Source of the DNA: Zunongwangia sp. HGR-M22 | Lineage (GTDB): Bacteria > Bacteroidota > Bacteroidia > Flavobacteriales > Flavobacteriaceae | Reading direction: 5' to 3' | Assembly: GCF_027594425.1 (NCBI RefSeq) | Contig: NZ_CP115159.1 | Coordinates: forward strand, 3,681,001 to 3,745,000 | DNA: 64,000 nt | In this document: piece by piece, positions 15,588-24,563 of the stretch | Layout of the letters: each line of letters begins with the position of its first letter | Position numbering within the stretch: position 1 is the stretch's first letter | Position numbers and translations under genes: made by a program | Notes under the pieces: model-generated | The model's input: the letters and a program-made list of their open reading frames with translations, nothing else | Database searches by the model: none | What the model was told of the DNA's origin: nothing

Positions 15588-16616
15588 TTATTCTTCAGTT
15601 TTCTTCGGCTCTTTTAATCGACTTAAATCGTGATAAAAGAAATTACTTTCATCATTATCATTCATAGAAACGAATAACCCATTGGGAAACTTTTCGCCTA
15701 AAGACGCTGTAGTCACTTCACAACCATCAGTTTCTGTAGTTCCTAAATTCAGTGCATACTCAAAACTATTATCTTCTCTACTGAAGAAATTAAAAGTTCC
15801 TTCCTGCTGGTTAGAAACTATAATCTGTCCTTTTCCGTTTGGATACATAGAAATAGCAATACCTTCGATATCATCTTTAAAATACTCCCCTCCAAAAAAA
15901 CCAATCTCTTCGTTCCCCATATCTGGCTCGGCATAATACTTTCTAATGCCATCACCTTCATCAGAGCAGTACACAAAACCAAGCTCATCATCTACAGCGA
16001 TAGCTTCGATCTCTTTTTTCCCACTGAACTTGGCAAATTCACGTACCAATTTTGGTGCTAAATGATCCCCAGCAGGTTCAAGTTCTATTTGATGTAGATA
16101 ACCTTCTCTAGGACCATTTTTACGACCAACGATAGCATAGGTTTTACCAGATTTTGGCGATTTATAGATCGAAATTCCCATCGGTAAACTCATTTCATTC
16201 TCACGAGTATCCTGAAATACTTTAAATCCGCCATTATCCAAAGGCTTCATATCTGGCACCGAAAAAATTCTAATTTGTTCGCGTTCTCTTTCTGTAAAGA
16301 TCATGATATCTGTTACAGTACTATCAGAAAGTTTTACATCATACTCTACATCTACATTGTTTGGACGTTTAAAGTTTCTCATGGTTTTAGATTCGATAAT
16401 CTTCCCATCAAGATCAAAAGCGTAAATCGCACCATCGGTATCTTTATCGGTTCCAAAAACAATACTTTTTTCAGGGTTTTCTTTGTTTACCCAAATTGCC
16501 GGATCGTCGGTATCGTGCAATGTTTTTTCAGTAACCACATCGGGTGCGATTTCTGGCAATTGCGTACCACATGAAGCTAAGATTAGGCAAATTAGGATTG
16601 ATTTTATTTTTGTCAT
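15588..16616 (-). CDS. Beta-propeller 3-phytase, lipoprotein
   Basis: The 342-residue protein has a lipoprotein signal (LILASC, Cys about 16) and the beta-propeller phytase (BPP) signature: HDTDDPAIWVN, VFGTDKDTDGAIYAFDLDG, AVDDELGFVYCSDEGDGIRKYYAEP and DDIEGIAI, supplying the Asp/Glu ligands for the catalytic calcium ions. It removes phosphate from myo-inositol hexakisphosphate outside the cytoplasm. It lies 99 bases downstream of a TonB-dependent receptor on the same strand. Phytase-receptor pairing is known in other Gram-negative bacteria and suggests import of phytate or its products. Confidence 0.93.
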   Translation of the reverse strand: MTKIKSILICLILASCGTQLPEIAPDVVTEKTLHDTDDPAIWVNKENPEKSIVFGTDKDTDGAIYAFDLDGKIIESKTMRNFKRPNNVDVEYDVKLSDSTVTDIMIFTEREREQIRIFSVPDMKPLDNGGFKVFQDTRENEMSLPMGISIYKSPKSGKTYAIVGRKNGPREGYLHQIELEPAGDHLAPKLVREFAKFSGKKEIEAIAVDDELGFVYCSDEGDGIRKYYAEPDMGNEEIGFFGGEYFKDDIEGIAISMYPNGKGQIIVSNQQEGTFNFFSREDNSFEYALNLGTTETDGCEVTTASLGEKFPNGLFVSMNDNDESNFFYHDLSRLKEPKKTEE

Positions 16617-16715
16617 TTTAATATTTTTGAATTTTAAGTACCATCTACAGGCTGGTAAGCCAAGACTTAAAATTTTATGTTTTTAAATTATTTTTTCTAC
16701 TGAATTGCTTGCCCT

Positions 16716-19571
16716 CTAGTATAGATCGTATTTAAGACCAAAAGTTAAACGCTGGCTGTAATATTCCATTTGCATGGTACGATTCGCAACTCCCTGGTAA
16801 TAACGTAATGGCTGATTGGTAATATTGTTAAGATCTGCAAAGATTCTAAGATTTTTATTGATCGAATACGACATATTAAAATCTACAAATAATTGCTCGT
16901 CGTAGTAACGATCTTCAAAAGCATTACCACCTAATTCATCTAAATAAGCATCAGAGAAATTTGCAGAAAGTCTAGCGCTAAAACGTTTATCTGAATATGA
17001 AAGTGAACCGTTGAACATGTTTGGAGAAGAACCTGGTAAAGACAATTCATCTTCTCTAAGATCACCATCTTCATTTCTAATTCCGTTTGCTTCAGAATGT
17101 AAATAAGTATAGTTAAGATAAATTCCGAAGTTTTTAGCAAATCCTGGCAAGAAGTTTAATTGTCTCTGGAAAGAAACCTCAGCTCCGTAGATCTTTGCCT
17201 GGTCACCATTTAATGGCTGAAATAAATCGTAACCGGTAGCTTCATCTTCACTTATGTAAGTATACACAAAATCCTCTATATCTTTATAAAACAAGCCTCC
17301 TGAAAGGATCCCAACAGACTTAAAATAATACTCTGCCATAAAATCGAAGTTCATTGAAGTTGAAGGATTAAGATCTGTATTTCCAACAGAAATTTCTTCA
17401 TCTTCGTTATTTACAGCGCGGTAAGGTACAAGATCGATATAATTAGGGCGCGCCAAAGTATTGGTCCAAGCAAAACGAAGTACGGTACTATTGTTCACAT
17501 TATATTTTAAATGCACCCCAGGTAAAATATTGGTATAATCACTTTCATCTCTAACTGGCGCAGCTTCTTCGAAATCTCCGTCTTCATTAAAAATCAATTC
17601 GTTTCCTAAACTACTAATCTTAGTCGCTTCTAGACGAACACCGGCTAAGATCGAGAAATTCTGAGATAGATTTTGATTTGCCATGATGTAACCGGCATAT
17701 ACATTCTCTTCAGCTTCAAAATTCTCCTGAAGATATTCATCTGGCAGATCTTCACTTTCAAATTGATCTGAATTTAGATCTAAAGAACCTAGATATTCTG
17801 GCGATGTAAAGAATCCCGGGCGGTATTGTTCTCCAGCCAGAAAATCGTTTCCATCTTTTCTGATAACATCGGTCTGAGCCATATTTTCGAAACCATTTTC
17901 GGGTTCGTATTCAAAGAAATTGTTATCTCTATTCTTATTCTTAAAGCGGCCTCTTACTCCAAATTTTACGATTCCAGAACCCTGATTAAAAAAGTCTGCC
18001 GGTAATTCGAAATTCGCAAAAACGTTGACATCTTCTTCTTCAGTGAATTGATATTCTTCAGTGATTTCCTTCAGCTCAAAATCTGAGGGTGAAGATGTAT
18101 TTACCGGAGTTTGTAATGGTTCTTCAGGATCAATTCCATTTTCAACAAAATACTCGGTTTCCCAGCTTATATAACGCTCGTTAGGACGTTCTTCTGAAGC
18201 TTTTGCGTAAGAGCCCATCCAATCGAATTTTAGACTTCCGAAGAGGTGATTACCGCCTAAGGTATAATTTTGCATGCGCTGATCTTCTAATCTGCGATTT
18301 TGAATTCTTCCCCCAGGAATACCTCCTTTGGTTTCTCTTTCTGCTTCCGCAGGAAATCGAACTAAGTTCCCATTAGTAACCGTAAAATCACCTTCGCCAA
18401 TATCTTCAGCATCTAAAATTTCTGAAGCATAAGCAAAACGATTTTCACGATCGTCACGCCAGTTGTACATCGATTTGAAGTAAAGACTGTTATTATCGTT
18501 GAAATCGTAGTTTAAGTTTGCAGAGAAACTTCTTCTAACCCGCTGCACTAAATACTTTCTAATTTCGAAAGCACTGGCATAAGGGTTTACATCGACCTCT
18601 TCCAGGATATCATCGCCATTCTCATCTGGAAGCCCCGTATTGTATTCAAACTCATCAGACCATTCGGCTTCAACATTATCAGATCCAAAATCGTTATCAT
18701 TTATCGAAGCGGAAATCATATATCCAAACTTCCCGTCTTTAGTGCGATCTCCCAATAAAAAAGATCCACTAAGAATTCGTTTATCGGTAATAAAATTGAT
18801 CCCAGATCCTAGCGTTGCAGCCAGTCTAAAATTTTCTGGTGCAGATCTAGTCACTAAATTTACAGAACCACCAAGTGCATCCCCATCCATATCTGGTGTT
18901 ACTGCCTTACTCACTTCTATCGTTTGGATCATATCAGATGGAATAAGATCCATCTGTACATTACGGTTATCACCTTCAGCCGAAGGAATACGGCTACCAT
19001 TTAAAGTTACCGAGTTAAGCTGCGGTGCTAAACCTCTTACGATAATGTTACGGGCTTCCCCCTGGTCTACCTGCATGGTGATCCCAGGAATTCTTTTTAC
19101 AGCATCCCCAATATTGGCATCGGGAAATTTACCAATCTGTTCTGTAGATACAATATTGGTAATATTGGTTCTATTTTTTTGTGCGTTTAATGCACGGGCC
19201 TGCGCGCTAAGACCGCCACCAATTAACTGTACAGCCTCTAATGTGGTTGTAGAAGAATTTAAAACAAGATCTACATCTATAGTTTGATTAGCCGTTACGG
19301 TAACTTCTTTATTTAAGTCTTCGTATCCCATATATTTAATCACCAACGTATAGGTTCCTTCTGGTATTTCTACCATTGTAAAGTTTCCATCAAAGTTGGT
19401 TGTGGTTCCTTTGTTAATTTCAGGGATCATCACTTCAGCACCCGGAACATAAATTCCTGTCTCATCTGCAATAGTACCCCTAATTGCTCCCGTTTGCGCC
19501 TGCGTAAAACTAAAATTTAGAGCTACAAAAAGCGTTACAAGCAAAAATTTAAAGTAGTTTTTTTGATTCAT
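16716..19571 (-). CDS. TonB-dependent receptor, probable phytate-related uptake
   Basis: The 951-residue outer-membrane protein contains a signal peptide ending FTQAQ (about 26), a carboxypeptidase-regulatory-like domain (about 27-110, GAIRGTIADETGIYVPGAEVMIPE), a plug domain (TNITNIVSTEQIGKFPDANIGDAVKRIPG, then GGSVNLVTR) and a C-terminal 22-strand barrel ending in an aromatic YDLY residue set. The plug style is that of the FepA/IroN-like 'TonB-dependent receptor' family rather than SusC; there is no SusD neighbour. Downstream is a phytase, upstream a TPR-LuxR regulator, so inositol phosphates are the likely ligand by context. Confidence 0.93.
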   Translation of the reverse strand: MNQKNYFKFLLVTLFVALNFSFTQAQTGAIRGTIADETGIYVPGAEVMIPEINKGTTTNFDGNFTMVEIPEGTYTLVIKYMGYEDLNKEVTVTANQTIDVDLVLNSSTTTLEAVQLIGGGLSAQARALNAQKNRTNITNIVSTEQIGKFPDANIGDAVKRIPGITMQVDQGEARNIIVRGLAPQLNSVTLNGSRIPSAEGDNRNVQMDLIPSDMIQTIEVSKAVTPDMDGDALGGSVNLVTRSAPENFRLAATLGSGINFITDKRILSGSFLLGDRTKDGKFGYMISASINDNDFGSDNVEAEWSDEFEYNTGLPDENGDDILEEVDVNPYASAFEIRKYLVQRVRRSFSANLNYDFNDNNSLYFKSMYNWRDDRENRFAYASEILDAEDIGEGDFTVTNGNLVRFPAEAERETKGGIPGGRIQNRRLEDQRMQNYTLGGNHLFGSLKFDWMGSYAKASEERPNERYISWETEYFVENGIDPEEPLQTPVNTSSPSDFELKEITEEYQFTEEEDVNVFANFELPADFFNQGSGIVKFGVRGRFKNKNRDNNFFEYEPENGFENMAQTDVIRKDGNDFLAGEQYRPGFFTSPEYLGSLDLNSDQFESEDLPDEYLQENFEAEENVYAGYIMANQNLSQNFSILAGVRLEATKISSLGNELIFNEDGDFEEAAPVRDESDYTNILPGVHLKYNVNNSTVLRFAWTNTLARPNYIDLVPYRAVNNEDEEISVGNTDLNPSTSMNFDFMAEYYFKSVGILSGGLFYKDIEDFVYTYISEDEATGYDLFQPLNGDQAKIYGAEVSFQRQLNFLPGFAKNFGIYLNYTYLHSEANGIRNEDGDLREDELSLPGSSPNMFNGSLSYSDKRFSARLSANFSDAYLDELGGNAFEDRYYDEQLFVDFNMSYSINKNLRIFADLNNITNQPLRYYQGVANRTMQMEYYSQRLTFGLKYDLY

Positions 19572-19736
19572 TTTTTTAAGTTTAAGAATACTCCAAAACT
19601 ATATATTACAAGACTTTACCTATAAAAAGCTATAGCAACAAAGAGTTAACAAATCATTTTTTAACAGCTACATCAAGGCAACAATTAAGATTTCTTTACA
19701 TTACAGTAACCTTATGTAAAAAGAGGCAGATTTCCT

Positions 19737-21302
19737 TTAAAATTGAAGCATAAAATTTACTAATTCCTGCTTCTGCTCTATTGGTAATTTTCTACGTAAT
19801 CGATAACGCGCTACCCGAACACTATCTGGCGTGACCCTCAAAATCGCTGCAATTTCTTTTGAAGATAAATTAAGCCGAAGTAACATTGCCAATCTTAACT
19901 CGGTTGAAGATAATTTTGAAAGTGCACGTTCTGACAACTGCTTTACAAATTGCGGATGGATTTCCTGGAAGAAACTCATAAACTCGTCCCATTCTTGTTC
20001 TTCAGCAAGACTTTTATCTAATTCTTTGGCCAGACTTTTAATTTTAGGAACTGGATCTATGGAAGATCGTGAAGCTAAATTTTGTAGAGTTGAAGAAGTT
20101 TCAGCAATCATCTTATTCTTCTGTGCCATATTAAGACTGTATTTTGAAAGTGATGCTGTTTTTAATCGAATTTCATCCTGAAGTTTTTTCTCTTCTATAG
20201 CCTTTCTGTCTAATTCGACTTTCAGTAGCTTTTGCTCATAAGCCTGAAGTTTTGAAGTTTCCTGTCGTTTTCTATTATAAAAGAAAAATGAAATTCCGCT
20301 TAACAAAATCAACAAAACAACGCCAAAAATCAACAAATTCTGATTGGCTTCATTTACTTTATTCTCCTGTTTCAACAAGGCAATTTCAGACTCCTTTTGT
20401 TTGGTGTCAAAAATGGTTTGCAGCGTATTAAGCTGCTTAAAATTTTGGGAATAAAATCCTTCTTCCTGGAGCTCTTCATAAATTAGACGATGATCGTAAG
20501 CTTTTTTAAATTCTCCCATTAAAGCATACAATCTCGCCAGATCTTTATGCGCACTTTCTACTTGATGACGATCTTCAAACAATTCGGCGAGCTTTAAAGC
20601 GCGGTTTGTAAAGGTCATAGCATTTCCATAATCGCCAGTTTTTCGATAAACATCTGCAAGATTATTCAATACATTGATTCGACCTTTATGATTAAGTTCA
20701 TTAAAAAGTCTATTCGAAATTTTAAAAAATTTAAGGGCTTTTTCAAACTGCTCTAAATCTTCGTAAACGCTCCCTATGTTTTCATTTACCGTAGCAATTC
20801 CCAATCGATCTTTAGCTTCGGTATAAAGACTTAAACTTTTATTTTGATGTTCTAAAGCTTTTAAATAATTTCCTTGCTTCTCGTAAGTGGTACCCAAAAG
20901 ACTTTCAGCAAGAGCTAGTCGCTCTTTTAGTTTTTTTTCTTCGGAAATACGAATACTTTCATTTAGATATTCTCGTGATTTCGCATAGTTTTTCAGGTTG
21001 ATATAGGAAAGCCCAATCTTATTTTTAATGTCTGCTTCTAATTCTGGGATTTCTTTTTCAATTACTGAAAGTGCCTGATTATACTGCTCGATCGCCTGAG
21101 TATTAATTTCTATCGAATGATAATAATCGCCAAGCTGAACGTATTTTTTGGCAATTTCAGCTTCATCTCCCATTTCATAAGCCGAATCAAGCTCGCCTTT
21201 CAATTCAAAAAATATTGAATCGGTGGATTGTTTCGTGGAATAATTCTGACTAAAAAGAAGGTTTGAAATTGTAAAGAGGTATAGAAAGAGAGTCGATTTC
21301 AT
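19737..21302 (-). CDS. Membrane-bound TPR regulator with LuxR-like DNA-binding domain
   Basis: The 521-residue protein has a signal peptide (to LLFSQ), about seven tetratricopeptide repeats (residues about 35-290), a single membrane helix (LLIFGVVLLILLSGISFFFY, about 322-342), a charged coiled coil, and a C-terminal helix-turn-helix (LSSTELRLAMLLRLNLSSKEIAAILRVTPDSVRVARYRLRRKL). The TPRs are periplasmic and the DNA-binding domain cytoplasmic, a one-component transmembrane regulator layout common in Bacteroidota. It lies upstream of, and in the same orientation as, the receptor-phytase pair and probably controls it. The inducing signal is unknown. Confidence 0.9.
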   Translation of the reverse strand: MKSTLFLYLFTISNLLFSQNYSTKQSTDSIFFELKGELDSAYEMGDEAEIAKKYVQLGDYYHSIEINTQAIEQYNQALSVIEKEIPELEADIKNKIGLSYINLKNYAKSREYLNESIRISEEKKLKERLALAESLLGTTYEKQGNYLKALEHQNKSLSLYTEAKDRLGIATVNENIGSVYEDLEQFEKALKFFKISNRLFNELNHKGRINVLNNLADVYRKTGDYGNAMTFTNRALKLAELFEDRHQVESAHKDLARLYALMGEFKKAYDHRLIYEELQEEGFYSQNFKQLNTLQTIFDTKQKESEIALLKQENKVNEANQNLLIFGVVLLILLSGISFFFYNRKRQETSKLQAYEQKLLKVELDRKAIEEKKLQDEIRLKTASLSKYSLNMAQKNKMIAETSSTLQNLASRSSIDPVPKIKSLAKELDKSLAEEQEWDEFMSFFQEIHPQFVKQLSERALSKLSSTELRLAMLLRLNLSSKEIAAILRVTPDSVRVARYRLRRKLPIEQKQELVNFMLQF

Positions 21303-21432
21303 AAAACGATATTATAAAACCTGAAATATACCCTTTGAGCTTAATGTAATAGTTAGGTCTTTATTATATAACTGTAAACAAAATCATTTAGAAAAAAAAG
21401 TATATTGGATAAATAGACCATTTCTAACAACC

Positions 21433-21573
21433 ATGATAAATAAATTACACCTAAAAAGACTGATTTTGACATGCACGCTATTAGCGCTGTCTGCTTATTT
21501 TATATATCAATTTGGATATATAATTGGAGAATTTACGTATTACAATCACATTAATAGCATTCGATTTCTTTAA
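21433..21573 (+). CDS. Small single-pass membrane protein, 46 residues
   Basis: The ATG at 21433 opens a 46-codon frame ending TAA at 21571-21573. It encodes a basic N-terminus (MINKLHLKRL), one hydrophobic helix (ILTCTLLALSAYFIYQFGYII) and a short polar tail, following the positive-inside rule. It is the only plausible gene in the 380-base gap between the rpmA terminator and the TPR-regulator gene, and is divergent from the latter. A weak -7-like TATATTGG lies just upstream. Function unknown; it could be a chance frame, but the composition favours a real small membrane protein. Confidence 0.5.
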   Translation: MINKLHLKRLILTCTLLALSAYFIYQFGYIIGEFTYYNHINSIRFL

Positions 21574-21627
21574 AACTGAAAATGCTAAATTGTGAATTTT
21601 ATATTATTCCCCGATTTGTTGAAACAT

Positions 21628-21662
21628 AAAAAAGCCTTTCAGAAAACTGAAAGGCTTTTTTA
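21628..21662. terminator. Bidirectional terminator after rpmA
   Basis: AAAAAGCCTTTCAG and CTGAAAGGCTTTTT form a perfect 14-bp stem with a 4-base loop and a T/A run on both strands. It ends the rplU-rpmA transcript and possibly the small plus-strand gene. Confidence 0.92.
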
Positions 21663-21682
21663 TGTTATAAACTAATTATTTC

Positions 21683-21943
21683 TTAAGCCTCGAAAGGAAC
21701 TATAGAAACGAAAGATTTGTCGTCTTTCTTTTTAGTGAATTTTACAATACCATCGATTTTTGCGTGTAAAGTGTGATCTTTACCTGCATATACGTTTTCA
21801 CCAGGATTGTGTGCAGTACCTCTTTGTCTAACAATGATGTTACCTGCAGCAGCAGCCTGACCTCCAAAAATTTTCACTCCAAGACGTTTCGATTCTGACT
21901 CTCTACCGTTCTTGGAACTACCAACTCCTTTTTTATGTGCCAT
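21683..21943 (-). CDS. rpmA: 50S ribosomal protein L27
   Basis: The 86-residue protein begins [24 protein letters not shown] and contains [10 protein letters not shown], both diagnostic of bL27, whose N-terminal tail reaches the peptidyl-transferase centre. It starts directly with MAHKK, without the cleavable leader found in Firmicutes. It is 28 bases downstream of rplU, the universal partner gene. Confidence 0.99.
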   Translation of the reverse strand: MAHKKGVGSSKNGRESESKRLGVKIFGGQAAAAGNIIVRQRGTAHNPGENVYAGKDHTLHAKIDGIVKFTKKKDDKSFVSIVPFEA

Positions 21944-21971
21944 TTTATAAGGTTTTTAGTAATTTAATAAT

Positions 21972-22451
21972 TTAGCTTAAAGCCTCGATTAATTCAGCTT
22001 TTTTCATTGAAGAATATCCTTCAATTCCTTTTTCCTTAGCCATTTCTTTAAGTTCAGCAACTGTGTGCTTACTTAAATCATTATCAGCTTTAGTCTCTTC
22101 TTTCTTCTCAGCTTTGCTTTCAGAAGCTTTCTTACCGCCTTTAGCAGTAATACTTTCGATTACAATTTCAGTTAAAGACTGGCGGTGACCATTCTTTACT
22201 TTGTAACCTTTACGTCTTTTCTTTTTGAAAACAATTACCTTGTCTCCTTTAAGGTGACGATTAATTTTTGCTCCTACTAGAGCACCTTCTATAGCCGGGG
22301 CGCCAACAGTTATGCTGTCACCATCTCCAGTTAAAAGAACTTTATCGAAAGAAACGCTGTCTCCTTCTTCTCCTGGTAAACGGTGTACAAACACTTTCTG
22401 GTCTTTTGCAACTTTAAATTGCTGCCCTGCTATCTCTACAATTGCGTACAT
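21972..22451 (-). CDS. rplU: 50S ribosomal protein L21 with a C-terminal SAP/Rho-N-like extension
   Basis: Residues 1-103 form a normal bL21 (start MYAIVEIAGQQFKV; VFKKKRRKGYKVKNGHRQ RNA-binding segment). The remaining ~55 residues are a Lys/Glu linker (AKGGKKASESKAEKKEETK) and a 35-residue helical module (LSKHTVAELKEMAKEKGIEG...KKAELIEAL) that resembles SAP or Rho-N-terminal domains, which often bind nucleic acid. Typical L21 ends near residue 103. It forms an operon with rpmA and is driven by a TATATTTG -7 element. Confidence 0.97.
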   Translation of the reverse strand: MYAIVEIAGQQFKVAKDQKVFVHRLPGEEGDSVSFDKVLLTGDGDSITVGAPAIEGALVGAKINRHLKGDKVIVFKKKRRKGYKVKNGHRQSLTEIVIESITAKGGKKASESKAEKKEETKADNDLSKHTVAELKEMAKEKGIEGYSSMKKAELIEALS

Positions 22452-22501
22452 AGTGTTCTGTTAATTAATTAAATATACTTAGCTTCTCTTCAAAGCGGGT
22501 G

Positions 22502-22509
22502 CAAATATA
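22502..22509 (-). promoter_or_regulatory. -7 promoter element of rplU-rpmA
   Basis: TATATTTG on the minus strand matches TAnnTTTG, giving a 5' leader of about 45 bases before rplU. Confidence 0.6.
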
Positions 22510-22581
22510 ATTCTAAATAATTAATTAGCAAAGACTTCATCAAAATTTGAACAAAATTTGTGCACTACTACAACACCAATT

Positions 22582-23046
22582 TTAAAGTGTATGTTTTTCT
22601 GCTTCTTGTGTATTCCAGCTATTTTTAAATAATTGCATAAATGCAAGGGTAAGGGCAAAGGTGCTCGCCGCTCCCATAGCGTATACCGTAAAAAGGGTTA
22701 CTCCTAGACCTGTTTTATAATCACTACGCCAAACCGTAAGGTATTGATCTAGAAAATCTGTATTAAGTTCGCTAGCATAAATACCAAAGAATACTGTGAA
22801 AATTGTGGTGGCAATAAAGCCGGTTACTAATCCTGTACTAAATCCTTGTGCATATTTAAACCTCCCAGATTCCTGACTTTGCTTTGCCTTAATAGCAAAC
22901 CATATACCTAATCCCATTATTACACCATTAAAAAAACTAAATAATGGATTGGTATGTAAACCTACCAGAGATAGCGCTAAAAAGTAAACAATAAGACCTA
23001 CTGCTATCATGATTCCGAATTTTGCAGGAACACCTATTTTTTTCAT
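22582..23046 (-). CDS. DUF4199 family membrane protein
   Basis: The 154-residue protein has four hydrophobic helices (about 10-28, 34-50, 68-92, 120-142) and the KYAQGFSTGLVTGFIAT segment characteristic of DUF4199, a family found almost only in Bacteroidota. Function is unknown. It is a single gene with its own upstream region, divergent from the M16 peptidase pair. Confidence 0.85.
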   Translation of the reverse strand: MKKIGVPAKFGIMIAVGLIVYFLALSLVGLHTNPLFSFFNGVIMGLGIWFAIKAKQSQESGRFKYAQGFSTGLVTGFIATTIFTVFFGIYASELNTDFLDQYLTVWRSDYKTGLGVTLFTVYAMGAASTFALTLAFMQLFKNSWNTQEAEKHTL

Positions 23047-23179
23047 AATTATTAGTTTTAAAACTAAAGTTCTTAAAAAACTTCGAAAACTATCTTTAAC
23101 AGCTTGTTAATTAAGACAATTATACGTTTTGTGTTAAATTAATACCAAATTTCGTCACTTTCTTATTGTAACAAAATTG

Positions 23180-23187
23180 TATCTTTC
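23180..23187 (+). promoter_or_regulatory. Probable -7 element of the M16 peptidase operon
   Basis: TATCTTTC differs from TAnnTTTG only at the last base and lies 36 bases before the first peptidase start. An ATTG about 15-18 bases upstream could serve as the -33 element. Confidence 0.4.
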
Positions 23188-23223
23188 CACACTAACGCAT
23201 AGCATAACTATAAACCATACACA

Positions 23224-24546
23224 ATGATTAACAAATTAAAGCTGGTCACAGGTGCTTTATTATTAGGATCTGTTGGCTTTGCCCAGGAAGTTGAGTATAC
23301 AGAATATGATCTCGATAATGGGCTTCATGTTATTTTACATCAGGATAATTCAGCTCCTGTAGTTACAACTGCTGTAATGTATCACGTAGGTGGTAAAGAT
23401 CGAGAAGAAGGTAGAACCGGTTTTGCCCATTTTTTCGAACACTTATTATTTGAAGGAACAGAAAATATTGAAAAAGGAAAATGGTTTGAAATCGTTAGTT
23501 CTCATGGCGGAGATAACAATGCAAACACTTCAAACGATCGTACTTATTATTACGAAACCTTCCCATCTAATAATCTAGAATTAGGACTATGGATGGAATC
23601 TGAGCGAATGATGCATCCAATTATTAAACAAGAAGGGGTAGATACTCAAAATGAAGTGGTAAAAGAAGAACGTAGAATGCGAATGGATAATTCTCCTTAT
23701 GGAAACATTCTTCCTGCAGTGCAGAAGAACATGTTCAAAAAACATCCATATAAAGACCCTAATATAGGCTATATGGAAGATTTGGATGCCGCAACATTAC
23801 AGGAGTTTAAAGATTATTTCGATAAATATTACGTTCCTAATAATGCTGTACTGGTTGTTGCTGGAGATATCGATATTAAAGAAACCAAGGGAATGATCAA
23901 AGATTATTTCGGCCCAATCGAGGCTGGCGAAGAAGTAACTAGAGATTACCCTAAAGAAGATCCTATTACTAAAGAAATTCATGGCGAATTTTATGATGCC
24001 AATATTCAGATCCCAATGGCAATCACCGGCTATAGAACACCTGAATTTGGCAATAAAGATTCTTATGTTTTAAATATGATCTCTACCTATTTAAGTGATG
24101 GAAAAAGTTCAAAACTTTACAAAAAGTTAGTAGACGAACAGAATATTGCTTTACAGGTTGGCGCTTTTAACCTTGAACAGGAAGACTACGGAATTTATCT
24201 TGTATACTCCTTACCACAAGGCGAAACAAGTATTGAAAAACTAAATGAAGAAATCGAAGAGGAAATTACAAAACTTAGAAATGAATTAATTTCTGAGAGT
24301 GATTTCGAAAAACTTCAGAATAAAGCTGAAAATGATTTTGTTAATTCAAACTCTAGTATCGCTGGCGTAGCTAATTCCTTAGCTCGCAACTACCTTCTTT
24401 ACAAAGACACCAGTCTAATCAATGAAGAAATAGATATTTATCGTAACATCACCAGAGAAGACATTAAAGAAGTTGCTAATAAATATCTTAAGCCAAATCA
24501 AAGAGTAATCATTGATTACCTACCGGAAGAAAAGGAAGCGGAATAA
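23224..24546 (+). CDS. M16-family zinc metallopeptidase, catalytic partner
   Basis: The 440-residue exported protein has a signal peptide (to VGFAQ, about 21) followed by the inverted zinc motif HFFEH (in GFAHFFEHLLFEGT, about 70-74) with the downstream zinc-ligand Glu in NEVVKEERR. The C-terminal half lacks a second motif. This is the active half-size subunit of a two-gene pitrilysin/PqqL-like protease. It is 17 bases from the next gene, the inactive partner carrying the R/Y substrate-binding pair, so the two probably form a heterodimer that degrades peptides in the periplasm. Confidence 0.93.
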   Translation: MINKLKLVTGALLLGSVGFAQEVEYTEYDLDNGLHVILHQDNSAPVVTTAVMYHVGGKDREEGRTGFAHFFEHLLFEGTENIEKGKWFEIVSSHGGDNNANTSNDRTYYYETFPSNNLELGLWMESERMMHPIIKQEGVDTQNEVVKEERRMRMDNSPYGNILPAVQKNMFKKHPYKDPNIGYMEDLDAATLQEFKDYFDKYYVPNNAVLVVAGDIDIKETKGMIKDYFGPIEAGEEVTRDYPKEDPITKEIHGEFYDANIQIPMAITGYRTPEFGNKDSYVLNMISTYLSDGKSSKLYKKLVDEQNIALQVGAFNLEQEDYGIYLVYSLPQGETSIEKLNEEIEEEITKLRNELISESDFEKLQNKAENDFVNSNSSIAGVANSLARNYLLYKDTSLINEEIDIYRNITREDIKEVANKYLKPNQRVIIDYLPEEKEAE

Positions 24547-24563
24547 TACCAAATTAGACAAAA

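Noticed and set aside
18640-19287. A 215-codon frame antisense to the TonB-dependent receptor
   Set aside because: It lies wholly within a well-supported receptor gene and shows no domain; it is a shadow frame produced by codon bias.
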